From: Leptidea sinapis
Taxonomy: Eukaryota; Arthropoda; Insecta; Lepidoptera; Pieridae
Length of the DNA: 64,000 bases
NCBI RefSeq assembly: GCF_905404315.1
Contig: NC_066280.1
Span: 14,021,001 to 14,085,000, forward strand
Direction: 5' to 3'
Shown: positions 1-11,084 of the stretch, piece by piece
Layout of the letters: the number at the start of each line of letters is the position of its first letter
Numbering within the stretch: the stretch's first letter is position 1
Made by a program: the position numbers and the translations under genes
Notes under the pieces: model-generated
What the model saw: the letters and a program-made list of their open reading frames with translations, nothing else
What the model was told of the DNA's origin: nothing
Database searches by the model: none

Positions 1-480
1 ACTATTAAGGTCATCATTAAGCAACTGGACCGCATTATCTATTTCACTTGGCAGACAAGATATATATATTTGGGTATCATCAGCATTAATGTGGTATTTG
101 CAAAGTCTAATATGGCTTTTGATGTCTGCTGTGTATAAAATAAATAATATGGGGCCCAATATAGAACCTTGCGGTACTCCTTGTACAACCGGTAAAGTTT
201 CAGATGTTAAAGTGGAAGAACTGTTGTGGAACAGCTGTACACATTGGTGACGCTCACATAGGTAGCTATTGAACCATTTTAATGCAGCAAAATCAGATCT
301 ATAATAATTTAATTTTGATAGTTTTATATCTATATTTATTGTTGCAAATGCCCAAGAAAAATCCAAAAGAACAAGAAGAGTACAATGACCACTGTCTTGT
401 CCAGGTAACCTGTAATCTGCTTGCACACCACTTTCTCCAGTACCTTTGAGAGACATGGCAAGATACTTATATTAATCTGA
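1..480 (-). pseudogene. Non-LTR retrotransposon reverse transcriptase fragment, cut by window edge
   Basis: Read on the minus strand this is a decayed reverse transcriptase. In order it shows a fingers-type segment (SILPCLSKVLEKVVCKQI, about 420-478), a degraded palm motif, then WFNSYLCERHQCVQ, GVPQGSILGPILFILY (about 140-190) and a catalytic box read as YHINADDTQIY (FADD-type, about 65-105). At least two frame changes separate the pieces, so it is not functional. These motifs are typical of jockey/CR1-group LINEs, so the family call is firm but the clade is inferred. It continues beyond base 1. Confidence 0.8.
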
Positions 481-560
481 TAATTATTGTATTGAATTCC
501 AATTTGAAACCCATATATTATGCTAGAATATTCTGTTGTTTCCCGCGATTTCACTATTTT

Positions 561-1648
561 TTTGGGGTAACCACACCTATAAATCGTGAGTAAAGAAGTA
601 TTAATAAATAACTTAATGTCTCACGAAAGTTGTAATAATTCATTTCCGGTGTATCGACGATAAGCACAAAGCTTCAGATCTTTGATGAAGCGAAAGAGTA
701 CTAGAAGGGATCTTCACTTCTTCGTATTAATAACTACCGGATATGACTTCAATTAATCCCTATAGTTAAAAGGAGTAACTCGTTCAAAATGCTAGGCTAT
801 TCCGATACGCAGGTGATAAGTGTGGAAAATTTTTTGAGAAGCACTACAAGAAGATAATATATTCATACTGTCTTGGATCGTGTTGTGAAACAACTTAGCA
901 AAACGCATTTTAACCTGGTCTATAAAATATGTTCAGTTTTAGAAAATATGATTTAAACAACACGCCGACATCAAATCGCCAAAGAAATCTCTTAAACAAA
1001 CACTGACCAAATTTCCCATGGAAATAGTGCGTAGATCCATAATTAAAAGCCAAAGATATTCATATCAAATGGAAGACATTTTTATCTATGTTGAGGCTTC
1101 AATAAATACATAAAAATTGTAACAGAACCTATAGCCAGACTAAGTATATTATTATTAAATCGGCATCTATTCTTTATCAGCTATACTGTATCTTCGAGTA
1201 TAAAAATGAGCCTTTATTTAACAATCTTAGTAACTATCAAACGCCCACTTTAAAGAAATCCCTATAATTTTTTTCAAGCAGATTCAAGTAATGTTTGCCT
1301 TAAGTCTCCTGTAACTTGTACCATGCGTTAACATCCATTACGTCGCCTCTTTACACAGAATGTCGGAAAAATTGAATATTCCCCGTGATAATATTGTAAC
1401 AAGTGTAAGTTGAGGCATCGAGTCAGAGTTACGCGAGACTCGAGCCCATTGTGAGTACTTACACGTTTACATTTTACGAGAATTCAATTGTTTTACTCTA
1501 TTACGAATATCGGGTTTCTAGATCGAAGTGCGGGCTTGTTATTTGAAAATGATGCTTTCAAGGGAGAATTGATGCATTGATTAGTATTCAGATCACGAAA
1601 TTTTGCTTGTTTTTAAAATAAAATGAATATTTTTAAATACCTCTAGAC
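561..1648. other. AT-rich stretch without recognisable gene
   Basis: I see no coding region, tRNA or clear repeat family here. It is AT-rich intergenic sequence between an RT relic and a hAT-type element. Confidence 0.5.
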
Positions 1649-2119
1649 AAGTGGTTTTCAATCTTATTTTTTTCGCGAAAATTTCATTTTGGAAATAACA
1701 ATTTGAAAAATTCTGGCGACCTCCGTGACAATCAGATAAATAATTTATAATTTTATTTAGATAAGAAGAATATCTAGAGCTGCCTAGGGAAGCTCTAAAG
1801 TTATAAATTTTATTCACCACTTTATTCCTGTGTGAACAGATATGCTCTTCAGTGGTGGACATCAAAACTAAAAAGAGGAATAGACTCTTATTAGAAAATG
1901 ATTTGATTGTTAACCAAAGAACGTCATTGTTGTTAATGTTTAAAAAATAGCACCACGATTTGACAAATATTTGAAAAAATTCAAGCCCATCCTTCAACTT
2001 CCACTTAAAATTATGTTTTTATTGTAGTCTACTCTGCCTTTTTGCTTCTGCCGGCTAAACCCCAATTAAGGCTTGGCGACCCCCCCTAGGGGTCCCGACC
2101 CACAGCTTTAAAAACACTA
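1649..2119. mobile_element. hAT-type non-autonomous element with 8-bp target duplication
   Basis: The ends are inverted relatives: AAGTGGTTTTCAATC at the left, and TAGTGTTTTTAAAGC when the right end is read from the minus strand. Both are followed inward by GGCGACC-type sequence. Flanking 8-mers CTCTAGAC (1641-1648) and CTCTAACC (2120-2127) match at 6 of 8 positions, as expected for a hAT 8-bp duplication. The interior has a 134-codon minus-strand open frame (1593-1997) that could be a transposase relic, but I cannot identify conserved residues. The hAT call is an inference from ends and duplication length. Confidence 0.5.
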
Positions 2120-2304
2120 CTCTAACCAATGTAGTAGTAATTCAAATTGACAAAAATAAATGTGTTTTAAACCTGTTATGAATTCTTATTAGAATTAGTA
2201 ATCTTAAGCGATTGCCTTATAAATGTATTTGCACAGCGTTTTTAATAAGAAATTCTGATAACTCAGACTTCGGATTACTTTTTTGTAATCAGTAAGGGCA
2301 GGAC

Positions 2305-2362
2305 TGATCATGGTGGAGATCTTTGGAGGAGGGAGGCCTTTGTCCAGCAGTGGCTGATGATG
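2305..2362 (+). mobile_element. RTE-type LINE 3' end remnant
   Basis: It contains the phrase GGAGATCTTTGG...GGCCTTTGTCCAGCAGTGG followed by TGATGATGTGA. In one frame this is the C-terminal end of an RTE reverse transcriptase (R-S-L-x-E-A-F-V-Q-Q-W-type) running into a TGATGA tail. Similar ends occur at 27015-27100, 34500-34565 and 43300-43372. Confidence 0.6.
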
Positions 2363-2995
2363 TGATTTGAAATCGGTGGGTTTGTTTCACAATCGAAATT
2401 TATTTCTTATTCATACCTTCCATATTGGAAAAGATTAACAAATTATTTCCAATTTATTTGAGGCTTTTTGTCTCAAAACTCTAGAAACAATTCAATCTGC
2501 GAACCTTTGTTCCAGAGTACTCTACCATGTAACCAATTCAATTGCCGAGCTCGTCAAACTAATTGTTTCAATTAATTACTAAGTGCCCTACGGATGAAGG
2601 AATAATTGAGCTTAAAAATTCAATATCGTGTTAAACGGTTGTCAAAACTTTTCCTGCTAAAATGTCCACAAATGGTTCAATAAGTATATAAGCCCCGAAT
2701 GAATCGCGAGCAACTGAAATAAGCGAGAAAAAGTACCCCTATATTTTACAGGATTCATTGAAATTAATTTGCATTTTGTTGGCCAAGCAGTTATTAAATA
2801 GGCCGATTCAATTATTGTAATACAATTTATCGCTGGCAACTTTTAGATTTGGGAGAAATTGGTTACTGGTCTCATTTGCAGTAAATAACAAACTCGATGT
2901 TTTAAGCTCCACCTCTACATTGACTTTGCCTGTTTGTTTCTAACTTAAAATATTTGGCGGGTTCACTTTTTTTTGGGAATTAGACACAGAACGAG

Positions 2996-3120
2996 CAGAA
3001 CGTGATAATTGGTGGCATCATCTACAGGATCTACTTTACAGTTGATAACCTGCTCAACCCCAATATTTGCATATTAGGAAATTGACGCTCATGTAAATCT
3101 AAACAATTTTTATGTTTTTA
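2996..3120. repeat. Repeat segment associated with tRNA-like family
   Basis: The segment from TCTACAGGATCTACTTTA through AACCTGCTCAACCCCAATATTTGCAT to AAATCTAAACAATTT recurs at about 26815-26915. In both places it lies beside the tRNA-like fold-back repeat, so it is probably part of the same composite element. Confidence 0.6.
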
Positions 3121-3420
3121 ACGTGATAGCCCTCACTTCTAGGTTTACTACACAAATAAAATTTGAAAAACAAAATTTTATGAACGATGCGGGACTCAAA
3201 CCCACAACGTCTGGCGTTGCGTGGCAGTGCTCTCCCAATTGAGCTAACCGTTCGAGTGACGTATCGTCATAAAATCTTGTATACTTTGTTCAACTCTCAG
3301 GTTGTGGCTTCACACCAGAGGTCGTGGTTTCGAGCCCCGCATTGTTCATACAATTTTGTTTTTAAAATTTTATTTGTGTATTAAATTTTATTTGTGTATT
3401 ATATCACTTTAAAAACATAA
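3120..3420. repeat. Fold-back tRNA-like repeat
   Basis: Left arm 3150-3211 and right arm 3319-3380 are inverted copies. Each carries the 3' half of a tRNA-like sequence (TTCGAG or TTTGAG T-loop and ATCGTTCAT or ATTGTTCAT end) followed by AAAATTTTGTTTTT and ATTTTATTTGTGTA. The centre keeps the other tRNA half (GGTTAGCTCAATTGGGAGAGC on the minus strand). The whole could fold into a hairpin with arms of about 60 bp. Relatives lie at 6195, 12765, 26125, 26690, 48120 and 58830. Confidence 0.65.
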
Positions 3421-3459
3421 AAAAATGGCATCATCTATCCAGTCTAAGTTATAATCCAT

Positions 3460-3873
3460 TAGCTGACCCGACAGACGCTGTTCTGTTAATATGATGTAAG
3501 TACTCAGGAATAATGTAGTCCAATTTTTTAAAGTATTAATATGGATATAGTATGTGAACCTTAAGATATAGACATATACCGCGGACTTATTTGTAGACCT
3601 ATATAAGATTCACAATTCTACCATACTTTATTTTGTTGTATGTCAAAGGGTTTGGCCCATCGTTTTCGTTTAAAGCTCCCAGATGGCTAATATTTTACCG
3701 ACACCTTCAACAAATATCTTTAATGTATACAAAAACTTAACAAATTCTTTAATAAAACCATCCTCGAGAACCACGCTATCCATTAGTGAAAACAGTATGA
3801 AATTCGGTGCAGTAGTTTTTGAGTTTATCGCGAACAGACAGACAGACGCGGCGTTGGACTTTGTTTTGTAACA
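3460..3873. repeat. GCTGACCC-type interspersed repeat
   Basis: It begins TTAGCTGACCCGACAGACG and ends near GACAGACAGACGCGGCGTTGG. The first part is shared with 15270-15475 and related to the termini of the elements at 21462-21811 and 61112-61457. The 86-codon and 62-codon open frames inside are not conserved proteins that I recognise. Confidence 0.5.
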
Positions 3874-4235
3874 TGTAGTGATTGAGGAGGCGCTGCGCTG
3901 GTATGCGACGCGACTTGCCTCAATCAACACTCTAGCTCATGTCACGGCATACTTCAGTTGATGCTGGGGCTGCTTCTACTGTCAAGGACAGCATATGCCA
4001 TAAATATTTCGGTATCAGTTAGTATTTCATCTTTCTGCAGGTAAGTGTAGGGAGTTATGACCCGTGCGACCCAGTGGCGCAGAGTTTGTCCAAAGTACTA
4101 AGTTACGCGTCTAAGATAGTTTGGTGAACTGATCACTTTTGCTATCCAACCCGAAAATGAAGTCAGGATTATTGGTAGTCTGGCAGTACAGTACACCTAT
4201 ACGAACTGATAGTTCTTACTACTAAGTCTAACTCT

Positions 4236-4500
4236 ACATATATCTTTATATATATAATTCTTCTGTAGGTACGTGTGTTGACAGTGAACTCCTCCTAAAC
4301 GGCTGGACTGATTTGAATGACTTTTTTTGTGTGTGTTCAAATGGATTCGAGGATGGTTTAGATTCACAATTGAACTACCTCCTAAACGGCTAGACCAATA
4401 TTGATGATTTTTGGTGTGTTCCAGTGAATTTGAGAATGGTTTAGATTATTAATTCAGTTCATATATAATTCTACTGCCTATGTGTATGTTAGTGAACTCC
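4236..4500 (+). repeat. Helitron-like non-autonomous repeat with internal duplication
   Basis: The motif CTCCTAAACGGCTGGAC-GATTTGAATGA and then GATTCGAGGATGGTTTAGATT occurs twice in succession (about 4290-4367 and 4375-4447). A third partial start, AATTCTACTGCCTATGTG, follows. I know this phrase from lepidopteran non-autonomous repeats, which is recall only. There is no coding content. Confidence 0.5.
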
Positions 4501-4744
4501 TCCCCCAGAGGAGTTGAGTTTAATTCCGGCAGCTGAATTTCACCATCTGATATTAGGTACGCCAAAGTTGCAGCCGTGAAGGAACCTCCCAATCTTCCCC
4601 TTTCATAAGATAAGATAAACTTTGTTTGCATTGAATAGGTTTCATTATAAGATGGTACAGTACAAATGTTTACAGTATGCTATTCAGCTTTATACAAAGC
4701 ATGCAAATGTCAGAGATTTACAATCTATATAGATTATTATTATT

Positions 4745-4860
4745 ACTATATATATATATAAAACAAAGTCGTGTTAGTTACACCGTTTATAACTCAAGAA
4801 CGGCTAGACCAATTTTTCTGTTGTTAGATTATATTTTATTAGATTTTTTTTTATTAGAAA
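4745..4860 (+). repeat. Short Helitron-like repeat fragment
   Basis: After a TATATATATA run comes AAAACAAAGTCGTGTTAG, then ACTCAAGAACGGCTAGACC. This resembles the start of another lepidopteran non-autonomous repeat. It shares the ACGGCTAGACC phrase with 4236-4500. Confidence 0.4.
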
Positions 4861-4874
4861 TAATTTAACACACA

Positions 4875-5740
4875 TTCCGTACATATGCGTAACGTTGAAG
4901 CAATGAAGTACGATGTGGTCTATCCAAAACCACCATTTCTGGTGCAGCGTGTATAAACCTGTCTAACAGTTTTAAACAAGGTTTTATGTTTTTTAACGAA
5001 CATACATGCTTCCAATATATACATGCAAATTAGTGTAAATATATTCAGATTACGAAATAGTGGTTTACAAGATTCGTACGGGGGAATACCTAATATAGCC
5101 TGAACACATTGTTTTGTGCTACGAGAGTTCTTTGAAAATGAGTTGATGAGCCCCATAATAATAAACAATATCTAAGATTAGAGGTTACGTAACCATGATA
5201 TGCTAAAAGTGCTACCTCCACAGATCCAGCTTGGTGTAATCTTTAAAGAACGTAACGGAATTTTATGAGTTTATTGCAAATCTTGTCTATATGGTGAGTC
5301 CAAGTTAAGTAGGTATCAATGGTTATACCCAAGAATGTGCTACTTTTGGACTTCTTTAATTGATTGTCCTCTGAAATCAATTCTTAAATCTAGATCAGGT
5401 TTGTTTTTTGTTTTAAATCTAATAAAGTTAGTTTTTGCTAAATTCATATTTAGGTTGTTACATGTCATCCAATTTATTACTAAATTAATTGTTTTGTGTA
5501 CGTCAAATTCAAATTTAACAATTATTTTTAGAATTAACAATAATTGAAATGTCATCAGCAAACATTATGCAACGATGTAATGTCACATTTGGGAGGTCAT
5601 TAATATATAGGAGAAATAGCAAAGGTCCAAGCACACTTCCTTGTGGTACGCCACTATTTGTATTCTCGTAGGGTGATCTATATTTAAGAATTTCATAATT
5701 TAATGAATGAAACAAATAAAACGTTATTGAGTCTTAGTGA
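4875..5740 (-). pseudogene. Jockey-group LINE reverse transcriptase, decayed
   Basis: Minus-strand pieces follow one another in the order of a LINE polymerase: SGVPQGSVLGPLLFLLYIND with FADDISIIV (about 5520-5680), then NWMTCNNLNMNLAKTNFIRF (about 5400-5480), FLGITIDTYLTWTHHIDKIC (about 5260-5340), GYVTSNLRYCLLLWGSS, and a C-terminal helix region ending near 4920. The catalytic FADD box is intact. However, frame changes fall at about 5515 and 5340 and a stop occurs downstream of FRYVL, so the copy is dead. The upstream part is missing, which suggests 5' truncation. Confidence 0.85.
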
Positions 5741-6099
5741 TACTTAACGAAACAAACTGATCTTACTTTGTTATTCCTGACTAATCAGTTAAGCCGTGTT
5801 CCATCTAAGTGGGGCATAAAGTAACTCTTTGAGCGAAAACACTAAAAACAAGGGTTTGAAGATGTTCCTGAGTGCTCTTCGTTATTGTCAAAGTCCTCCT
5901 TAAACTGGATTTGATGGAACTTTTTAAGATATTTTTAATGTAGCAGAAATGATTGCGAACCATAATTCACTCCCAAATGGTTCCTTTGAATAATTTAATG
6001 CTTTCTTTGAATTGGTGGATTAAAAGTTATCACTATTTAAAAGAAGTAACTACAAGTATTTTAGTGAATTTCAAAACATAGATTTCAAAATATAAAATA

Positions 6100-6165
6100 C
6101 GTCGGTAGCGCAATAGGTAGTGATGACTCTCAGCACGGTGCCCCCGGTTCGATCCTCGCTAACCT
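6100..6165 (+). other. tRNA-like sequence, possible SINE head
   Basis: It has GGTAGCGCAATAGGTAGTG, similar to a pol III A box, and 40 nt later GGTTCGATCC, a perfect B-box core. I cannot close a cloverleaf. It may be the head of a tRNA-derived SINE, but I see no second copy in the window. Confidence 0.3.
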
Positions 6166-6194
6166 CATCTCGTAACAATGTGTTTTTGAACAAT

Positions 6195-6460
6195 TTGTTA
6201 AGTTTTTAAAGTGATAACCCTCACTTCTAGTTTTAATACACAAATAAAATTTCAAAAACAACAAAATTTTATGAACGATGTGGACTCGAACCCACGATCT
6301 CCGGCGTTCCGTGCCGGTGCTCTAACCAACTGAGCTAACCGTTCGAGTGACGTATCGTTACAAAATCTTGTAAGCTTTGTTAAACTCTCAGGTTGTGGCT
6401 TCATACCCCAACCTGTGGAGGTTGTTGTTTTTCAAATTTTTAATGTGTTTTTGGTTTATA
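6195..6460 (-). repeat. tRNA-like SINE copy with near-complete cloverleaf
   Basis: Read on the minus strand, bases 6344-6273 fold as a 72-nt tRNA shape. The acceptor strands are GAACGGT and ATCGTTC (7 pairs with one G-U), the D arm is GCTC/GAGC, the anticodon stem is CCGGC/GCCGG and the T-loop is TTCGAGT. One base is missing from the T stem. The anticodon loop reads ACGGAAC, lacking the U at position 33 of true tRNAs. AT-rich tails on both sides match the other copies, so this is a tRNA-derived repeat rather than a tRNA gene. Confidence 0.65.
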
Positions 6461-6483
6461 CCTCTTATGATGTCACAAGAGTT

Positions 6484-6562
6484 TTGGGCTGCGGTGATCA
6501 GATACCAACAAGTGATCCGTATGTATGTTCGTTTGTCCTCCTATCAAAATAAAAATATAGCG
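6484..6562 (+). mobile_element. LINE B 3' tail fragment
   Basis: GGCTGCGGTGATCAGATACC...GTATGTTCGTTTGTCCTCC then AAAATAAAAA is a diverged copy of the LINE B 3' end seen intact at 11640-11719. Confidence 0.6.
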
Positions 6563-6631
6563 TTTTGAATGTCTCAAACAAATAAGGACTTGATGAGTAG
6601 TAAAGGATTGGTCAGGTATTGTAAAGGAGCA

Positions 6632-6961
6632 TACCAGTGAGAGGCTCCTTTGCACAGAATGCCGGCTATATTCCATAATCTACCAGGGTACCAGGGTACC
6701 ACAACGGCGCCTATTTCTGCCGTGAATCAGTAATGTGTAAGCATTACTGTGTTTCGGTCTGAAAGGCGCGGTAGCTAGTTAAATAACTGGTCAAATGAGA
6801 CTTAGCATCTTATGTCTCAAGGTGACGAGCGTAATTTTAGTGCCATTCGGAGTTTTCGGGTTTTTCAAGAATCCTGAGTGGTACCGTATTGTAATGGGCA
6901 TTTGTATTAATAACCATCAGCTGAACGTCCTGCTCGTCTCGTCCATTATTGTCATAAAATA
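6632..6961 (+). repeat. Hairpin-rich SINE-like repeat, copy 1
   Basis: It starts TACCAGTGAGAGGCTCC and ends GTCATAAAATAAG. Shared landmarks with the other copies are ATGCCGGCTA, CAGTAATGTGTAAGCATTACTG, GAGACTTAGCATCTTATGTCTC and the CTGCTCGTCTCGTCC end. Three of these segments are self-complementary. A CCAGGGTA duplication lies at about 6687-6702. Confidence 0.85.
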
Positions 6962-7309
6962 AGATGACTGATGACATCTTCACCAGTAAGGGACGCCGGA
7001 ACTTTCAATGAATATTTCACGGACGACGACAGGACTTAGATACTATTAGTTTTAAATTTATTAAAAATAATTGCGTGGAACTGATCTGTTGATGAAGCCA
7101 GGAAGCAGGTATGAGAACTACATAAGTTACTCCACACTTGGGCAACTAAAAATCTTAAGCAGAAACCAAATTTTTTTTACTGCATGTGCATGCTGAATTT
7201 TAACGATTTTTATGAAAAAAATTGACTTCGTTGCGATACTTCATTACAAACGATTTTCGTTTAATAACAATGCCAATAAGGTATAATAACGTCAAGGAAC
7301 ACTGTTAAT

Positions 7310-7680
7310 CTACACCCGTGCTTAAAATCCTGTATTAAAGAATCTGAAACAGTTAGCTTATTGCCAACATTAAAACACCCAATGTCCTAATAATCATTAC
7401 ATCATCCAAACGAGTGTTGTAACGAAATTCAGTACAACATCATTATTACATCATCCTTTTCATTACAACACTATCTTTGATGATATTATGGTTTTTGACT
7501 GGCTTTTCTAATGTTAGCAGTAAGCTAACTATTTCAGAATCTTTTATAGAGGATACTTATTATGGGTGTAGATAAAGTCTTTTATGCAACAGTTGATAAT
7601 TAGGTATTAAAACACTCATATGATACTATTATCAAAATAAGCCCAATATCTTATTACACAACAGTTGCATAAATAACTAG
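7310..7680. repeat. Fold-back element, copy 1
   Basis: TCTACACCCGTGCTTAAAAT, then GAAACAGTTAGCTTATTG at the left is matched in inverted form by AGTAAGCTAACTATTTCAG and ATTATGGGTGTAGA at the right (about 7527-7575). A second inverted pair, TTATGCAACAGTTG and CAACAGTTGCATAA, follows at 7582-7675. The same double structure is found at 39230-39885. Confidence 0.7.
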
Positions 7681-8049
7681 TCATTAGGCAGAGCAGGGAT
7701 CATATTATCAGGCAGTAATAGAGTGGTCTTTACTACGCTTTATCTGTCTGAACTTTGTGACCTGACCTGCATCTACGTAACGGAATCTTACAGCGTAATT
7801 TTCTCTACCATAAGAGGTCCAAACAAATTGAAAATTGGACGGATAAGAAATCAGTATTTTCTTAACTTTGGAATTTCTTTTGGCAGCAATATAGCAAATA
7901 GACGAAACGCATATTTACTAAAAGCAGATGCTTTTATGCTTTGAGACTAAAACTTATGGAAATAAATTAATAATTTACATTAAGATGATTAGCAGCAATT
8001 TTTCCATACAACCCTTCTCAACAATAAGGATATCCCCCGCTATCTGAAT

Positions 8050-8092
8050 ATGTCCACCACAGTGACGTACGCTCGTTTGCCCCCCATAAAAA
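8050..8092 (+). mobile_element. LINE B 3' tail scrap
   Basis: GACGTACGCTCGTTTGCCCC followed by CATAAAAAAA matches the last 40 bp of LINE B copies. Confidence 0.5.
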
Positions 8093-8239
8093 AATATGTG
8101 TTTAGGTTTTTTTAGGCCTCTTGGCAAAATCTACACTGTCTGGATTATAGAAAGCTTCAAACAGAAGCCAAGTACATATAAATCTTACAACAATTAGCGG
8201 AGATGTTGAAATTGTCCGATACAACATTTCCGTGTTTGT

Positions 8240-8305
8240 TTGGCCGTGTTTTCATTGGTACGGATCAGATTCAGATCGGACGTAGTGCGCAAGCGCTCTT
8301 AGGGG
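8240..8305. repeat. End of a MITE family shared with 50927-51126
   Basis: GATCGGACGTAGTGCGCAAG then CGCTCTTA is nearly identical to the right terminus of the insert at 51095-51126. Only one end is recognised here. Confidence 0.5.
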
Positions 8306-8981
8306 AAAGTTTAAGTGTGAATTTTTACGTTGCGCGCGCACACCGACACGCAAATGCAACGCCCTGACGTTAGCTGGTCAACAAGACCATTTGTGTCATA
8401 CTTCAGATACCAAGCCTCTTGTAACTCATGTGTCTACAGAACCATAACCAATGGACGAGAATAAAATAAATTGGAATGTATAATTTCAATTTATAAATAA
8501 GTTTTAATATAAAATTAATAATTTCTCGCTAATTGTATAAAAATAATGATATTTTATAGTATTTTTCTGAAAAGTCTGGAAACTGTCTTGAAACGTCGGG
8601 TAAACTAAAATAATAACAATATGTGACTTTTACGCAAAAATGTAAAAACACAGTTACAAATACTGGTGTTTTAATTCTTTAAAAGTGTTTTTCTCAAACA
8701 TGCATGGAAATATAGTCATTATTTTCCAAAGAAGAACACGCAAAGAAGCGTTTTTTGAATTTAGAACATTACAACGCTCCTGCAATTTTGTATGAAACGG
8801 CGTGCTGGGGTTATTAAAAACTCTTTGATCGGATCTCTTTTGTCATTCTTGGCATATCATAGTCTCTTTGCATTTGCCTTTCGGCACAGATGAAAAAAAA
8901 AATTGGCGGCAAAGCTGAAAATTCGTCTAGGTTTGTTACTTACATACCTACTTAATAAATTTAAATTTAATAATAATTAAA

Positions 8982-9426
8982 ATGAGTTCCAACAGCTCAG
9001 AGAGTGAAATGGAGATTGATTGTACTCCACCAGATTTAAGATCAGAAGCCAAATTGGCAATGGAAAACCTGCTTCCAGAGAAGTCAAATGAAAAATTCAT
9101 GATAATATATGAAAATTTTATGAGTTAGAAAAACGAGGAAAACGTGAACATTTTCTCCAAAATAGTATTTTTGGCGTATTTTAATGAGATTGCTAAAACT
9201 AAAAAGCCATCTACATTATGGGCAATTTATTCCATATTGAGCAATATACAGTTCATGTTAAAAACGTCATTAACTTAAAAAATTATGGGCATTTTACTAC
9301 TTTTCATAAACGACAATCGTCTGGATTCAAAAGCAAGAAATCGAAAATTTTACTGGCGAAAAAATAAAGCAATTTTTGATTAAAGCCCCAGATGATATAC
9401 TATACTTAGCGACAAAGGAAAATTAA
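8982..9426 (+). pseudogene. Crypton-like tyrosine recombinase N-terminal relic
   Basis: From an ATG at 8982 the frame reads an acidic serine-rich leader (MSSNSSESEMEIDCTPPDL), then SEAKLAMENLLPEKS and the stop at 9126. Beyond it come VFLAYFNEIAKTKKPSTLWA and, after a frame change near 9258, SGFKSKKSKIL...FLIKAPDDILYLATK. This order (core-binding segment, KPSTLWA, KSKIL, APDD-YLATK) is what I recall for insect Crypton-like tyrosine recombinases. The catalytic half (R..HxxR..Y) is absent, since the match ends at about 9420. It is a dead, 3'-truncated copy. The family call is from memory. Confidence 0.5.
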
Positions 9427-9589
9427 ATTAAATTTATAATATTAAAAGTATTTTATTTCCCTGCATTCTTTTGAGACAAGCACATATATGCCTCGGCGGG
9501 AAATGACAATGGCGTATCTCGTATTTAGTGAAGTCCTCACCTGCGGCTCGGCATAGGCATTAATTAGAAGGTAAAAAGAATACGTTCTA

Positions 9590-9760
9590 AATAATAAATA
9601 AATACCAACATATTGTATCTAAAACTAAAATATTCTCCGAAACACGCTGCATCTAATGGTACAAGAATTATTCTGCTCGGTTCAGTAGTTTTCGGTATAT
9701 AGATTCTTGGGATAGATTCTGACGTCACAGAAACGCTGCCCAAAATGGCGCGTTTGAATA
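9590..9760 (-). repeat. Repeat shared in opposite orientation with 33640-33830
   Basis: TAGATTCTTGGGATAGATTC then TGACGTCA at the right end, AACACGCTGCATCTAATGG and ACTACTGAACCGAGCAG (minus) recur as the reverse complement at 33640-33800. No ORF is present. Confidence 0.6.
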
Positions 9761-9999
9761 GCCGAAATATCTTGCCGGGAAAGAATATTTATTTTTTAAC
9801 TAACTAAGACTATTTTTATCTATAATTTGATGTGTTTGATAATTTTTAGGATGTAAAAAATTAAATTTAAGTATTTTTAAAATTCACGCATATATTGCCT
9901 ATTTCCCGGCCTTTGCAATACTATTAGTATAGTACTATTATTGAAATGATATTTCATTACGCGTTATTTTACAAAATTAAACGGTATAATAATATTTTC

Positions 10000-10170
10000 A
10001 TTGGTTTTATTTGAATACCTTCTTTATAACAATATTGTTTTTTCTACAAACGTAAAATAGCGCGAGGAATAATTTTTGTTTTATTACGCCAATGTAGAAT
10101 AACTTCTTGCGTGCATAGGTGTACACACACACTTTTTAACTTCCCTCTTGAAAATTTTCAAAAATCGGAA
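10000..10170 (+). repeat. Repeat shared with 38740-38905
   Basis: ACAATATTGTT-TTTCTA-AAACGTA-AATAG and ATAACTTCTTGCGTGCATA then ACACACACTTTTTAA recur at 38770-38905 in the same orientation. The element type is unknown. Confidence 0.6.
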
Positions 10171-11084
10171 AGTTATTGGTTCTACCCCGTTCTTCAAAAA
10201 TCGAGTTTTTTCTGATCTCTACGTTTTAAGGTCCAAGGAAGCTTCCCTGATTATTGAACGACCGATTCCACCATGGTTGGCGCCATTCAAAAGGGTTTGA
10301 CTAAACTTAGATTTTGAATACAATTCGGACCGGTAAGTTTTAAGAAATATCAAAATAACTACGAAAAAAAAACATATGTGTTTTTTTTAAATAGTTTTAC
10401 ACGGTTTTACCGATCGACTGAAAACTGTTTGAAAATCGGTTTTCCATTCAAATGTAATTGGATAAATTTATAAAATACAGTTTTATTTACCTTTTGTCAG
10501 ACTTTTGAGCTTAAAGAGCTCAAACACATAGAACAGCTAACTAAGAGCACAAAATCGTCATAAGTACAATAAGAAGCGTTTAGGTATGGAATTAGAGGGA
10601 AGTTGTAGGGATGGCCTTTAGAGTCAACCATTTCCCTATTTTTTTAAGATTTATTGTTTCCTGCATAAAAGGCTTGAAATTAATCAGTTGAACATTGATA
10701 TTTTAATGTCTATCTCTAAAATTCTCACAAAAGTTCGCATCTTAGTAGTAAAAGCTTAAAATTCTAAGCGAATGTAAACAGGTTTGATACGAAAGCATTG
10801 AAGCCTCGAAGTGTTCCATTCGCATCGTTTTTAGACCTCTAGGTTATTTAAAGACAGCCTGCATCGTAAATATAACCGTTGTTTCTGTATTTATAGTTTC
10901 TGGTTTCGAGGGAGACGCAGAATTATTGTCTTTAAGCATTTAGTTTTGTGGTATTAGATACAGTACATTTTCATCTAAAAATCTATCAAAGTATGTTGTT
11001 ATTATGTAGTATGGTAGTATTTTAAATACTCAAGCTTACAACAATTGAAAATACATATTACGACATTAATATTCATCCCCTTAA
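10170..11084. other. No gene recognised
   Basis: 10140-10500 begins CTTCCCTCTTGAAAATTTTC and reads like a diverged interspersed repeat, with no second copy in this window. 10500-11084 is plain AT-rich sequence. Confidence 0.4.

Noticed and set aside
6273..6344. A functional tRNA gene
   Set aside because: U33 is absent, one T-stem base is missing, and the same sequence with AT-rich arms recurs several times as a dispersed repeat.
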